Part shown: in pieces, positions 9,472-18,662 of the stretch
Numbering within the stretch: the stretch's first letter is position 1
Layout of the letters: the number at the start of each line of letters is the position of its first letter
Assembly (NCBI GenBank): GCA_030028905.1
Contig: JALDYZ010000003.1
Coordinates: 1 to 64,000, forward strand
DNA: 64,000 bases
From: Ferirhizobium litorale
GTDB taxonomy: Bacteria; Pseudomonadota; Alphaproteobacteria; Rhizobiales; Rhizobiaceae
Reading direction: 5' to 3'
Notes under the pieces: generated by a model
The model's input: the letters and a program-made list of their open reading frames with translations, nothing else
The model's database searches: none
Told to the model about the DNA's origin: nothing
Translations under genes and position numbers: made by a program

Positions 9472-10152
9472 ATGAACCCCCACGAATTCTGGCAGGAACT
9501 CCATCCGCCAAAAACATTCCAGCCCGCCCGTGAATTCAGCGATAGCTACCCGGTCACGATCGCAGATGGCAGGCAACTTCTGCTACCGGTCAGGCCGCTT
9601 GCTGACGGCAATGGTGCCTTGGCTTCGCTCATCATCAACCAGGCCAGTTTCGATGTTGTCGACGCATTGGCCGAGGACGTCGCGAACAGCCTTTCCGCAT
9701 TTCGACCGGAGATCATCGTCGGTCTGCCGACACTAGGGCTCACGCTTGCGAGCGCGGTGGCGAGGGCTCTCGGACACCACCGGTACGTGGCTCTCGGAAC
9801 CTCGCGGAAGTTCTGGTACAGAGAGGAACTCTCGGTCCCATTGTCTTCGATCACGACCCCAGCGCAGCAGAAGCGCCTCTACATCGATCCGCGCATGCCG
9901 CCGCTTCTGGCCGACAAGCGTGTCGTGCTGGTCGATGACGTCATTTCCACCGGAAGTTCCATCGCTTCAGGCCTGAACCTCCTTGCAGGCTGCGGCGTTG
10001 AGCCGGTTGCGATTGCGGCGGCAATGCTGCAGACCGAGCGGTGGCGCCAGACACTGGCGACCGTTGCGCCCTGTTGGCCAGGTAGGGTCGTCGGCGCTTT
10101 TTCCACGCCGCTGCTCCAGCGCTCAGACAAGGGAGATTGGATCGCAGATTGA
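9472..10152 (+). CDS. Type I phosphoribosyltransferase-like protein
   Basis: A 226-residue protein with the PRPP-binding loop VVLVDDVISTGSS at about residues 151-163, the signature of type I phosphoribosyltransferases such as adenine PRTase. The upstream part EIIVGLPTLGLTLASAVARAL fits the core nucleotide-binding fold. It probably salvages a purine or related base, but the base specificity cannot be read from the sequence. It stands alone on the plus strand; a purine-synthesis gene (purC type) lies 1.4 kb downstream, beyond a diguanylate cyclase gene. The Shine-Dalgarno sequence in front of the ATG is weak. Confidence 0.75.
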   Translation: MNPHEFWQELHPPKTFQPAREFSDSYPVTIADGRQLLLPVRPLADGNGALASLIINQASFDVVDALAEDVANSLSAFRPEIIVGLPTLGLTLASAVARALGHHRYVALGTSRKFWYREELSVPLSSITTPAQQKRLYIDPRMPPLLADKRVVLVDDVISTGSSIASGLNLLAGCGVEPVAIAAAMLQTERWRQTLATVAPCWPGRVVGAFSTPLLQRSDKGDWIAD

Positions 10153-10289
10153 CCGGGCAAAAGCACTCGTCAATTGCATACGTTCACGAACTGCTGGTCG
10201 AAAAGCCGATAGGAAATCCGCGTAACGTTATCGATACCAGTGCGCAGTAAAATATGACGACCGGCGAACGATAAACCGGAGACGAGAAG

Positions 10290-11441
10290 ATGATGTTCGA
10301 CCACAATTCGCTTCTGCTGGCGCTGGGTTTCTCAGGCATTTGCCTTGCGGCCACGCTCCTCGGCAGTTGGTTCATGGCACGAACTGAATCGTTCCTGATT
10401 ACCTGGGCAGTCGGTGTGCTCTTCATCGCGGCCTCCACTTTTACTTACGAATCCTATCGCATCAGTCTCTCGCTCCCTGTTTGGATTGTATTCTACCTCT
10501 TGTTGATGGCCGGACTTTCCACACTCGTCGGCGCAGCCTACCAGTTCCGCACCGGCTCTTGGCCATGGCGAAAGATCGCCTGCGCTGCCGCGGCTCCGAT
10601 AGTGCTCGGCCCACCGATCGCCTACCTCGGCTATTCCGGCGCGGCCACAATCCTGTTGAACGCTTTCAGCGCTCTTTTGCTGTTTGTTGCCGCCGGTGAG
10701 CATTGGAAGGGGCGGGACGAGGCTCCTACCCCGATTGCGGGTCTGGTCATACTCTACAGCCTCATTGCCATGTCGTTTGTGTTATGCGCAGGCGTGCTCC
10801 TTGCGGACGGCAAATGGGTCATCGATGGCGCACCGTCGAATTGGGCCGAAGATATCAACCTCATCTTTAGCATAGCCGGCATGACCGGCATCGGGGCGCT
10901 CTCGCTCGCGCTCAATCACGCCCGAACCGCACAAAGCAGCCGCCGTGACGCTCTCACCGACAACTTGACCGGACTGATGAACCGCCGGGCGCTTTTTGAG
11001 CGTCACGGCACGATGAATTTCAACCCTGCAATGGCGGTCGTCGTATTCGACCTCGATCGCTTCAAGATGATCAACGATATCCATGGTCACGCTGTCGGCG
11101 ATCGCGTGCTCGCAGCATTCGCGGAGGAATTGTTGTCCAATAGCCGCGAAGGCGATAGCTGCGTTCGCCTCGGTGGAGAAGAGTTTGCCCTTGTCCTCGG
11201 TCATACTCTTCCCGAATGGACCGAACAGACAGCAGAACGGATTCGCGGCGGTTTTGCCAACCGCCGGATCATCGCAGGCGGACACCTGATTTCCTGCACG
11301 GCGAGTGCCGGCATTTCCTATGGCACCGCCGACGGATTGAATCTCGATGCCATGCTGAACGCCGCCGACAAGGCTCTCTACTCCGCCAAGAGGGCCGGTC
11401 GAAACCGGATCGCCGTGTCCCAGTTTCGCGAAGCCGTCTAG
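10290..11441 (+). CDS. Membrane-anchored diguanylate cyclase (GGDEF)
   Basis: A 383-residue protein with about six hydrophobic segments in residues 8-210 followed by a C-terminal GGDEF domain (about 216-383). The catalytic motif is intact as RLGGEEFAL (GGEEF at 295-299), and the metal/substrate segment DLDRFKMINDIHGHAVGD is present. An RxxD inhibitory site (REGD, 286-289) lies five residues ahead of the active motif. The protein should make cyclic di-GMP at the inner membrane and be product-inhibited. The membrane part matches no sensor domain I can name, so its signal is unknown. The gene appears monocistronic. Confidence 0.88.
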   Translation: MMFDHNSLLLALGFSGICLAATLLGSWFMARTESFLITWAVGVLFIAASTFTYESYRISLSLPVWIVFYLLLMAGLSTLVGAAYQFRTGSWPWRKIACAAAAPIVLGPPIAYLGYSGAATILLNAFSALLLFVAAGEHWKGRDEAPTPIAGLVILYSLIAMSFVLCAGVLLADGKWVIDGAPSNWAEDINLIFSIAGMTGIGALSLALNHARTAQSSRRDALTDNLTGLMNRRALFERHGTMNFNPAMAVVVFDLDRFKMINDIHGHAVGDRVLAAFAEELLSNSREGDSCVRLGGEEFALVLGHTLPEWTEQTAERIRGGFANRRIIAGGHLISCTASAGISYGTADGLNLDAMLNAADKALYSAKRAGRNRIAVSQFREAV

Positions 11442-11558
11442 ATGCGCAGCCTGTAGGCGAATCGGGTATTCGTCTTCCGCTGCGGTACTGGACAAAATTG
11501 TAGTTGCCGCCACCTCCTTGCTTGACATCCGGGGCCGGAAAACTAGACCAGTCTCCGG

Positions 11559-12536
11559 ATGGCGCGACAAGACAGGCGGTGTACCTTGCGAATTCTCTCT
11601 GAAGCTCATTTCCCCGAACTGCCCAATTATTACCGTGGCAAGGTGCGCGAAAACTACGATCTCCCGGACGGTCGACGGATTATCATCTCGACGGACCGGC
11701 TGAGCGCCTTCGACCGAATCCTGACATGCATCCCATATAAGGGGCAGGTATTGACCCAGACCGCGCGCTACTGGTTCGATGCGACCAAGGATATCTGCCC
11801 CAATCATGTGCTGGAATATCCCGACCCCAACGTGGTCGTGGGCAAGAGGCTCGACATTCTGCCTGTCGAGATCGTGGTGCGCGGCTACCTGGCAGGCACC
11901 ACCGGGACCTCGATCCTCACCCTCTACAAGAAGGGTGCGCGGGAGATGTATGGCACGCACCTGCCGGAGGGAATGCGCGACAACGAGATCCTTCCGCAGC
12001 CGATCATCACGCCGACCAGCAAAGCCTTCGACGGCGGTCACGACGAACCTCTGACGCCGAAGGAGATCGTCAAAACCGGCCTTCTGACGCAGGCCCAGTG
12101 GGATATGCTTTCCCGATACGCGCTGGCATTGTTTGCAAGGGGCCAGGAGTTGGCGCGCGAACGCGGGTTGATCCTCGTCGATACCAAATACGAATTCGGC
12201 ACCGATGCCGAAGGCAACATCATTCTCGCCGACGAAATACACACGCCCGACAGCAGTCGCTACTGGCTCGCCGACAGTTATGAAAAGAGCTTTGAAAAGG
12301 GCGAGCGGCCAGCGAGCTTCGACAAGGATTTCGTCCGCGCCTGGGTGGCCGAGCGCTGCGACCCGTACAAGGACGAAATCCCCGAAATTCCCGTCGACCT
12401 CATCGAGGAAACCTCGAAGGTCTATATCCGCGCCTTCGAGGCGATCACCGCCATGCCGTTCGTTCCAGACGACACCGGCGCGACGGCTGTCGAGCGGGTT
12501 CGCGCCAACCTTGCGGCCTTTTTCCCGAAAACATGA
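11559..12536 (+). CDS. purC: SAICAR synthase (phosphoribosylaminoimidazole-succinocarboxamide synthase)
   Basis: A 325-residue PurC of the longer type. It carries [15 protein letters not shown] and [12 protein letters not shown] near the N-terminus, the [13 protein letters not shown] segment and [13 protein letters not shown], which contribute to the ATP and aspartate/CAIR sites. It joins aspartate to CAIR in purine biosynthesis. The annotated ATG at 11559 may not be real: a TTG at 11586 follows a purine-rich AGGCGG and would give [12 protein letters not shown], which fits related rhizobial proteins better. Presence on a repABC replicon suggests a second copy beside the chromosomal purC, which cannot be checked here. 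Confidence 0.9.
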   Translation: MARQDRRCTLRILSEAHFPELPNYYRGKVRENYDLPDGRRIIISTDRLSAFDRILTCIPYKGQVLTQTARYWFDATKDICPNHVLEYPDPNVVVGKRLDILPVEIVVRGYLAGTTGTSILTLYKKGAREMYGTHLPEGMRDNEILPQPIITPTSKAFDGGHDEPLTPKEIVKTGLLTQAQWDMLSRYALALFARGQELARERGLILVDTKYEFGTDAEGNIILADEIHTPDSSRYWLADSYEKSFEKGERPASFDKDFVRAWVAERCDPYKDEIPEIPVDLIEETSKVYIRAFEAITAMPFVPDDTGATAVERVRANLAAFFPKT

Positions 12537-12933
12537 CCCAGTCGGTGGCGCGGCGCGATCTTCCGCGATCCCGGATGGATATCGGAATCAGTGCTCGCAT
12601 GGCTGATATCCATCGATGCTGAGCAGGCATCGGGTCCCAGTTGCATTTGCGCGCCACCCGCGGCGTTTCAGGGCCGCACACAGCTCCTAAAAGGTGACCC
12701 GCTTCTTTGAATTCGCACAGTTTTTTGCCTCGCGCCGGGCCGTTAACCAAAACCGATTTTTTGGAGGCGATCGTGGCAAAAATGTAACGTAATGATTAGG
12801 ATTCTACTGCTAGATTAGCGCGACTCGTCTGCACTCATCGTTGCAGGTTGGATGGAAGGGCCGGTTGTAGGTCAGGTGCCTTGAAGGACTTGGCCAGCAA
12901 TGCGGAACCCAGACAAGTAATTAGGATAGCTGG
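12537..12933. other. Intergenic region before the efflux lipoprotein gene
   Basis: About 400 bp with only short overlapping frames. The stretch around 12760-12820 is less GC-rich and could hold the promoter of the gene at 12934, but I could not identify a convincing -35/-10 pair. No terminator hairpin with a T-tract was found after purC. Confidence 0.35.
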
Positions 12934-14379
12934 ATGATTTCGCCACGTGCCACCGTCCCCTTGGTTTTGCTGCTCCTTTCCGGCTGCATGGTCGGACCCG
13001 ACTACACCCCCCCGCAAGCAGCGCTTCCCACCAAGTTTGGTGAAGGCGGCCCTAAATCGAACGGCAACGTAACCCAGGCGCCCTGGTGGAACGCTTTCCG
13101 GGACAGCCGCTTGAACGGGTATGTAAATGAAGGCCTCGCCCAGAACCTGACGGTTCTTCAGGCCGTCGAACGGATCAATGCAGCTGAAGCGAATGTGATT
13201 ATCGCCGGCGCAGGCGGGTTCCCGCAATTGACAACCAGCGCCGACGCCACGATCAGCGGGACTGCCGGAGGATTGCGACAGACATCCGGCTCTATCAAGA
13301 GCTATGGCGGCGGCGCGACGGCATCGTGGTTGCTGGATTTCTGGGGCCAGGTTCGTCGCTCCCGTGAAAGCGCCACCGCACAACTCGGCGCAGCCTACGC
13401 AAACGTTGACGTAGCACGCCTCGCATTGCTGAACGATGTCGTCTCCACCTACATCGACGCGCGCTTTTTCCAGGAGCGTATAGCGATTTCGAGGGAAAAC
13501 CTGAAGTCGCGGCGCGATACCTTGGAACTGACCAAGTTCCAGCTCGAAGCCGGTGCGGCCTCCCGACTCGACGTGGTGCAGGCAGAAGGCCTGGTGAATT
13601 CGACCCTTTCAGAAATTCCCCCGCTGGAAATCAACCTCCGCGTCGCCATCCACCGGCTCTCCACGTTGCTCGGCCTGCCGGCTTCAACCCTCATGGCAGA
13701 CATGCTCAAGGGCGCCCCGCAACCGGTTGCACGCTACAACGTAAACTCTGGCATCCCGGCCGATCTAATCCGGAACCGTCCTGATATTCGCCAGGCCGAA
13801 CTGCAACTGGCCTCCGCGACTGCCGATATCGGCGTCGCCGAATCGCAACTATTCCCGACGATTCAGCTCAGCGGCGCGATCTCGCCGGGCCATTCGAGCG
13901 GTCCGCTCCAGTCCGGCTGGCTGTCGCCATGGTCCTTTGGCCCGACCCTTGTCCTTCCGATCCTCGATGGCGGAGCCCTGCGCGCCAATGTCGACATCGC
14001 GACATCGAGCGCGCGCCAGCAGTATCTCGTCTGGAAACAGACGGTCCTGAGCGCGGTCGAAGAGGTCGAGAATGCACTTGCTGCCGTCAAGCGCGACGTG
14101 CAGACGGAACAGGCGCTGCGCGCCACCGTCAGGTCGAACCAGGAAGCACTCGAACTATCGACTGCTAGTTATAAGGACGGCGCGTCCTCGCTGCTCGACG
14201 TTCTTGATGCGCAACGCAACGTGTCGGATTCTCAAGCCTTGCTCGCAGCAGCCATTCAGCAGACCGCGAGGGATTTCGTCGCGCTCAACGTTGCGATCGG
14301 CGGCGGCTATGCGCCGGCCGGAGCGCCGGTGGCCAACCCCACCGGGGTTTCCGCTGCGACTGCAATTCCCAAGACCTGA
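12934..14379 (+). CDS. Outer-membrane efflux lipoprotein, NodT/OprM family
   Basis: A 481-residue protein with a lipoprotein signal peptide: a short basic start, hydrophobic core and lipobox LLSGC with lipidated Cys18. The mature part shows the duplicated TolC/OprM fold, with MVGPDYTPP after the lipobox, DFWGQVRRSRE in the first half and LGLPASTL and RPDIRQAEL in the second. Such proteins are the outer-membrane channel of tripartite RND or MFS efflux pumps. No membrane-fusion protein or inner-membrane pump gene is adjacent, so the partner must be elsewhere. A strong terminator follows the gene. Confidence 0.88.
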   Translation: MISPRATVPLVLLLLSGCMVGPDYTPPQAALPTKFGEGGPKSNGNVTQAPWWNAFRDSRLNGYVNEGLAQNLTVLQAVERINAAEANVIIAGAGGFPQLTTSADATISGTAGGLRQTSGSIKSYGGGATASWLLDFWGQVRRSRESATAQLGAAYANVDVARLALLNDVVSTYIDARFFQERIAISRENLKSRRDTLELTKFQLEAGAASRLDVVQAEGLVNSTLSEIPPLEINLRVAIHRLSTLLGLPASTLMADMLKGAPQPVARYNVNSGIPADLIRNRPDIRQAELQLASATADIGVAESQLFPTIQLSGAISPGHSSGPLQSGWLSPWSFGPTLVLPILDGGALRANVDIATSSARQQYLVWKQTVLSAVEEVENALAAVKRDVQTEQALRATVRSNQEALELSTASYKDGASSLLDVLDAQRNVSDSQALLAAAIQQTARDFVALNVAIGGGYAPAGAPVANPTGVSAATAIPKT

Positions 14380-14405
14380 CACATCACAGGGCAGGCAAGA
14401 TATTC

Positions 14406-14432
14406 AAAGCCCGGCGAAAGCCGGGCTTTTCT
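14406..14432 (+). terminator. Rho-independent terminator after the efflux gene
   Basis: A ten-bp perfect stem, AAAGCCCGGC (14406-14415) and GCCGGGCTTT (14420-14429), closes a GAAA tetraloop and is followed by T residues. This is a textbook intrinsic terminator 27 bp past the efflux gene stop. Confidence 0.92.
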
Positions 14433-14535
14433 CGTCTGAAGCGCAGAGTCCGAATGACCCTTCCGCTTGAGGGAACCGATCGCAACCCTCGTCCGTTCTT
14501 CCAACAATCACATAGAAACGGGAAGGAGCCGGACC

Positions 14536-14775
14536 ATGCACGAAACGACCATGCAAGAGAAGATCAGGCAAATCTGTAGCAGTGCGAGCTTGACGAAGGA
14601 CAGGAAGATCAAGGAACTGCAGACACTCGAGCAGGAAGCAAGGGCAATTCAGCGCGCTGCGACCGAAAGTCCGATGGCGGAAGATGACGGCTGGCAGAAC
14701 GATCTGCGGCTTATCGAAAAGGCACTTCTGGATTTGGGTGCGGGTGAACGAGAGACGGGTGCCGCTACTCTGTGA
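14536..14775 (+). CDS. Small conserved hypothetical protein
   Basis: A 79-residue, charged, probably helical protein: MHETTMQEKIRQIC, then TKDRKIKELQTLEQEARAI and a ...LRLIEKALLDLG end. The ATG at 14536 is chosen because AAGGAG sits seven bases ahead of it; the frame is open further upstream. Similar short proteins occur in rhizobia, but I know no function. It is convergent with the ABC transporter operon, and its stop overlaps the end of that operon by about ten bases. Confidence 0.6.
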   Translation: MHETTMQEKIRQICSSASLTKDRKIKELQTLEQEARAIQRAATESPMAEDDGWQNDLRLIEKALLDLGAGERETGAATL

Positions 14776-15745
14776 CGCTCGCGACCTGATGACAGGCAAC
14801 CAAGCGGCCCGTACCGTCGGGGCGCAATTGGGGTCGTTCGACACTGCATCGCGCGACGGCGATCGGGCATTGCGCATAGTACGCGCATCCCCCGGTCAAC
14901 TTTCCTAGCGGTGTCTGCCGCCTCCTAGCCGCAACTGGATTTGCACCTATCTCATTATCGAGTGAAAGCGCCGAGGCGCGCAGTTCGTGCGTATATGGAT
15001 GTCTGGGCTGATCGAAAACTTCATGTGCCGGCCCGACTTCGACAAGCCTGCCGCTATGCATGACGCCCACCTTGTCCGCTATACAATCGATAACCGCTAG
15101 ATTGTGGCTTATAAAAACGAACGTGACGCCCTGTGTGTCGCGCAAATCGAGAACTAGGTTCAGAATCTGCGCCTGAACCGAGAGGTCGAGCGCCGAAACA
15201 GGCTCGTCCGCGACGACCAACTTCGGTTCGGTGATCAGGGCACGGGCCATGGCAATCCGCTGCCGCTGTCCTCCGGAAAACTGATGCGGATAGAGGTCCG
15301 CAGCCGTAGCCGGAAGTCCCACGTTCTCCAGCATCGCCGCGACCCGCTCCGACACCCGACCTCTGGCAGACTGGCTTGCGAACACATGAAGCGGTTCGCC
15401 GATGATCCTTCCAACTTTCTGACGCGGATCAAGCGAACCGAAAGGATCCTGGAAAACCATCTGGAAATTGCGGCGGTGATGGCGCAACGCCGCAGCCGGC
15501 AGGGAGAAAATGTCCTCTCCGTCAAAGACGACCTTGCCGCTCGTCGGTCGGTCCAGCGCCACCATCAGTCGCGCCAAGGTCGACTTGCCGCTGCCGCTCT
15601 CACCTACGATACCGAAAATCGAACCCTGGTCGATTTGCAAAGTGACATCGTCAAGCGCGCGTGTTGTCTGCGAAATACCGAAAAACCGATGGTTTCTGAA
15701 GTCTCGCGTCAAGTTGGCGATTTCGACAAGGGGAGGGGGCATCAT
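14765..15745 (-). CDS. Peptide-type ABC transporter ATPase (DppF/OppF-like)
   Basis: A 326-residue ABC ATPase with Walker A GESGSGKS, signature FSGGQRQRIA and Walker B LVVADEPVSALD. The C-terminal oligopeptide-transporter extension carries the CAYYAQCPIAVARC cysteines typical of the Opp/Dpp iron-sulfur-like motif. It is one of two ATPases energising the importer of this operon. The ATG at 15745 overlaps the stop of the other ATPase gene (ATGA), so I reject the longer frame to 15874. It is the last gene of the minus-strand unit. Confidence 0.9.
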   Translation of the reverse strand: MMPPPLVEIANLTRDFRNHRFFGISQTTRALDDVTLQIDQGSIFGIVGESGSGKSTLARLMVALDRPTSGKVVFDGEDIFSLPAAALRHHRRNFQMVFQDPFGSLDPRQKVGRIIGEPLHVFASQSARGRVSERVAAMLENVGLPATAADLYPHQFSGGQRQRIAMARALITEPKLVVADEPVSALDLSVQAQILNLVLDLRDTQGVTFVFISHNLAVIDCIADKVGVMHSGRLVEVGPAHEVFDQPRHPYTHELRASALSLDNEIGANPVAARRRQTPLGKLTGGCAYYAQCPIAVARCSVERPQLRPDGTGRLVACHQVASVTE

Positions 15746-16728
15746 CCTGCCTCCGAGGCTGCGGTCTCGGCGCGGATGCACCGTACGCCTCGGCCATTGC
15801 CAAAGCTTCGCCATGCCGGCAATTCCGTTTGACAGCGCTCGATCCTGTCCGGACAGCGGTCGGAAAACCGACATCCCGGCGGCAGAGCGGCAAATCCTGG
15901 CACGTTGCCCGGTATGGCCGCCAGCCGCCGATCGCCTATCCGACGCTGTGGCAGGGCGGCAAGCAGACCCCGGGTATAGGGGCTGCGTGGATCGCTCAGC
16001 ACCTCTTCGGTCAATCCTTCCTCCATCCGCGCACCCGCATACAGTACCATCGTCCTGCGGCAGGATGCGGCGATGACGCCGAGATCGTGGCTCACGAGCA
16101 TCAACGCCATGCCGTCGTTCCTGACATGCTCGTCGAGGATCTCCAAAATCTCCTTCTGAACGGAGACATCGAGTGCTGTGGTCGGTTCGTCGGCAATCAG
16201 CAAATCCGGTTTCGAAGCCAGTGCGATAGCGATGCCGACGCGCTGGCGCTGGCCGCCGGACAATTCGTGCGGATAGCTTTTCGCCCGAATTGCGGCATCC
16301 GGAATCCGGACCTGATCGAGCAGTCTCACCGCATCACGTCGTGCGTCGCACCAACCAACCCCGCGATGCCAGACAATACCCTCGGCGATCTGGTCTCCCA
16401 CTTTCATAACCGGGTTGAGCGCCGTCATCGGCTCCTGAAATATCATGCCGATGCGGCGTCCTCGGACCTTGCAGAGATCATCGTCGGCAAGCGGAAGGAG
16501 CTCCGTTCCATCAAGACGGATTGATCCCGACGAGCCTATGCCTTCTGGCAGCAGACCGATCACGCCGAGCGCGAGCAGCGACTTTCCCGATCCAGATTCG
16601 CCGACGATCCCGAGCGTCTCACCCCGGCCAAGCTGCAGCGAGATATCAGTGAGCAACGGCAATCCTGCGCCGCCGGGTCGGTCGATGGCGATCGACAGAT
16701 TGTCTATCTCCAGCAGGGGTGCGTTCAT
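15742..16728 (-). CDS. Peptide-type ABC transporter ATPase (DppD/OppD-like)
   Basis: A 328-residue ABC ATPase with Walker A GESGSGKS, signature [10 protein letters not shown] and Walker [13 protein letters not shown]. The C-terminal [14 protein letters not shown] motif is typical of the Opp/Dpp family. It pairs with the ATPase encoded just downstream. ATGA overlaps join it to the permease gene before and the ATPase gene after, indicating tight translational coupling. Confidence 0.92.
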   Translation of the reverse strand: MNAPLLEIDNLSIAIDRPGGAGLPLLTDISLQLGRGETLGIVGESGSGKSLLALGVIGLLPEGIGSSGSIRLDGTELLPLADDDLCKVRGRRIGMIFQEPMTALNPVMKVGDQIAEGIVWHRGVGWCDARRDAVRLLDQVRIPDAAIRAKSYPHELSGGQRQRVGIAIALASKPDLLIADEPTTALDVSVQKEILEILDEHVRNDGMALMLVSHDLGVIAASCRRTMVLYAGARMEEGLTEEVLSDPRSPYTRGLLAALPQRRIGDRRLAAIPGNVPGFAALPPGCRFSDRCPDRIERCQTELPAWRSFGNGRGVRCIRAETAASEAG

Positions 16729-17585
16729 CGGAGCAACGGTGTTCGGGGATCGAGAGTGTCGCGCAAACCGTCTCCCAGCATGTTGAGCCCGAAAACCGCA
16801 AGTGCGATCGCCAGTCCCGGCGCTACTGCCAGCCAGGGCGCCTGGGCGAGATATGTCTGGCTATCGGCCAGCATCCGCCCCCAGGTGGGGGAGGGAGGTG
16901 GCATCCCCAACCCCAGGAAACTTAAGCTCGCTTCGGTCAGGATCGCCAGGCCGAGTTGTATGGTCACTTGTACAATGATCTGGCTGGAGATGTTCGGCAA
17001 CACGTGCTCGATCGAAATCAGCATCGGCCCCTTGCCGGCACCACGGGCCGCCTGGATATAGTCCCGCGGCCAGATCTGGCGGGCGGCCCCGCAAACGACC
17101 CGCGCAAAGACCGGGATCATGAACACCGCGATCGCAATGATCGCGGTCCAGCGGCCGGTTCCCAGGAACGCACCGAGCATCATCGCGGACAGGATCGGTG
17201 GCAGCGCAAAAACGATGTCGCAGGCGCGCATCGCCAGCGCCTCCGGCGTCCCGCGCGCAGCCGCGGCAAAAAGACCCGCGACCGTGCCGAGCGAACCGCC
17301 GATTGCCACGGCAGCAACAGCGGTCGACAGGGAGTTCCAGGCACCCACCATGACCATCGACAACACGTCTCGCCCGAGTTGATCTGTGCCGAGCAGACCC
17401 TGTTGCAGGGGGGCGGTGAGCTTGTAGGCAATCTGTATTTTGGTGGGCGGCAACGGTGTCCAGACGAGGGAAACGAGAGCGATGGCGCACAACACCCCGG
17501 TAATGACCAACCCGGCAACAAGCTTTGATGATCTGGCGACAGAGGTCCGTTTGTCGCCGGGTAGGACAGTAGGTCGAACACTCAT
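16725..17585 (-). CDS. Peptide-type ABC transporter permease (DppC/OppC-like)
   Basis: A 286-residue inner-membrane permease. It has one N-terminal membrane helix (residues about 22-42), the GTDQLGRDVLS motif of DppC-type proteins and a BPD_transp_1 domain with the EAA loop RDYIQAARGAGKG. The ATG at 17585 overlaps the stop of the other permease gene, so the longer frame to 18053 is rejected. It forms the translocation pore with the DppB-like partner. Confidence 0.92.
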   Translation of the reverse strand: MSVRPTVLPGDKRTSVARSSKLVAGLVITGVLCAIALVSLVWTPLPPTKIQIAYKLTAPLQQGLLGTDQLGRDVLSMVMVGAWNSLSTAVAAVAIGGSLGTVAGLFAAAARGTPEALAMRACDIVFALPPILSAMMLGAFLGTGRWTAIIAIAVFMIPVFARVVCGAARQIWPRDYIQAARGAGKGPMLISIEHVLPNISSQIIVQVTIQLGLAILTEASLSFLGLGMPPPSPTWGRMLADSQTYLAQAPWLAVAPGLAIALAVFGLNMLGDGLRDTLDPRTPLLR

Positions 17586-18532
17586 GCGGCATCGCTCCTC
17601 ATGCGCGGATCGAGCACGAGTTGCGCCAATTCCACAATGAAGTTCACGACAATCACGAGCACCGAAAACACCAGGATCACGGCTTGCATGACCACGATAT
17701 CCCGCTGCACCAGCGCCTGGTATGCGAGGCGGCCAAGACCGGGCAGATTGAAGACGTTCTCCACCAGAACCGCTCCGGCAACGAGGAAGGTGAACTGCAA
17801 TCCGAGAATGGTGATCACCGGCACCATCGCGTTGGGCATCGCATGCCGCCACAATGCGACTTGCCGCGATATGCCTTTCGCGCGGGCGGTACGGACGAAA
17901 TCTTCGCTCAGCACATCGAGCACGGCGGCCCGCGTGACCCGCGTGAGCACTCCCGCCTGAGGCAGCGCCAGTGCTACCGCCGGAAGTGCGAGTGCACCGA
18001 AGCACGGCAGCAATCCGGCCTGCCAGCCTGGAAACCCACCTGCGGGTGTCCATCCGAGTTCCACCGCGAAAAGCATAATGAGCAGCAACCCCAGCCAGAA
18101 ACCAGGTACTGCAATGCTGATTTGTGCGAAGATCGAGGCCGCGTGGTCGATGAATCCATTGCGACGCGCGGCAGCGGTGACGCCAAGGGGAACGGCGATC
18201 AGCACCGAAAGTACGATGGCAAGCGCCGCAAGCGGTAATGTCAGCGAAAGCCTCTCGACGACAAGCCCTGCCACGGGCACCCCGTAGGTATAGGAACTGC
18301 CAAGATCGCCGGAAAAGAGCCCTGCCAGCCAGTGAACGTAGCGCAGCGGGAGCGGCTGATCGAGCCCCATCTCTTGTCGAAGTGCCGCGAGCGTATCTGC
18401 CGCGGCGGAGGTTCCGAGAGCGATTGCCGCCGGATCACCTGGAAGCAGGTCCATGATTCCGTAGATCAGGACCGAAACGGCGACCAGCGTCAGGATCAGG
18501 CTGGCGATCCGGCGCAACAGGAGTGCGACCAT
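17582..18532 (-). CDS. Peptide-type ABC transporter permease (DppB/OppB-like)
   Basis: A 316-residue inner-membrane permease with an N-terminal membrane helix, the LLPGDPAAIALG segment typical of DppB, about six membrane spans and the EAA loop around DFVRTARAKGIS. The ATG at 18532 is chosen because AAGGGA lies seven bases upstream; the frame runs 14 codons further. It lies 130 bp downstream of the binding-protein gene and overlaps the second permease by ATGA. Confidence 0.92.
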   Translation of the reverse strand: MVALLLRRIASLILTLVAVSVLIYGIMDLLPGDPAAIALGTSAAADTLAALRQEMGLDQPLPLRYVHWLAGLFSGDLGSSYTYGVPVAGLVVERLSLTLPLAALAIVLSVLIAVPLGVTAAARRNGFIDHAASIFAQISIAVPGFWLGLLLIMLFAVELGWTPAGGFPGWQAGLLPCFGALALPAVALALPQAGVLTRVTRAAVLDVLSEDFVRTARAKGISRQVALWRHAMPNAMVPVITILGLQFTFLVAGAVLVENVFNLPGLGRLAYQALVQRDIVVMQAVILVFSVLVIVVNFIVELAQLVLDPRMRSDAA

Positions 18533-18662
18533 GCGTATTCCCTTGGCAAAGGCATTATCTTCATGTCTGGCCAACCCGGATCCTCAGGAAAACCGGCTTG
18601 AAACTCAATACCTTCACTTCGGTTGCGGGGAAAGGCCGAAAGCGCCGCAACTGGTATATCGC

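Noticed and set aside
10782..12242. A 486-codon minus-strand frame across the GGDEF and purC genes
   Set aside because: It spans two well-recognised plus-strand genes and the gap between them, which marks it as an antisense shadow.
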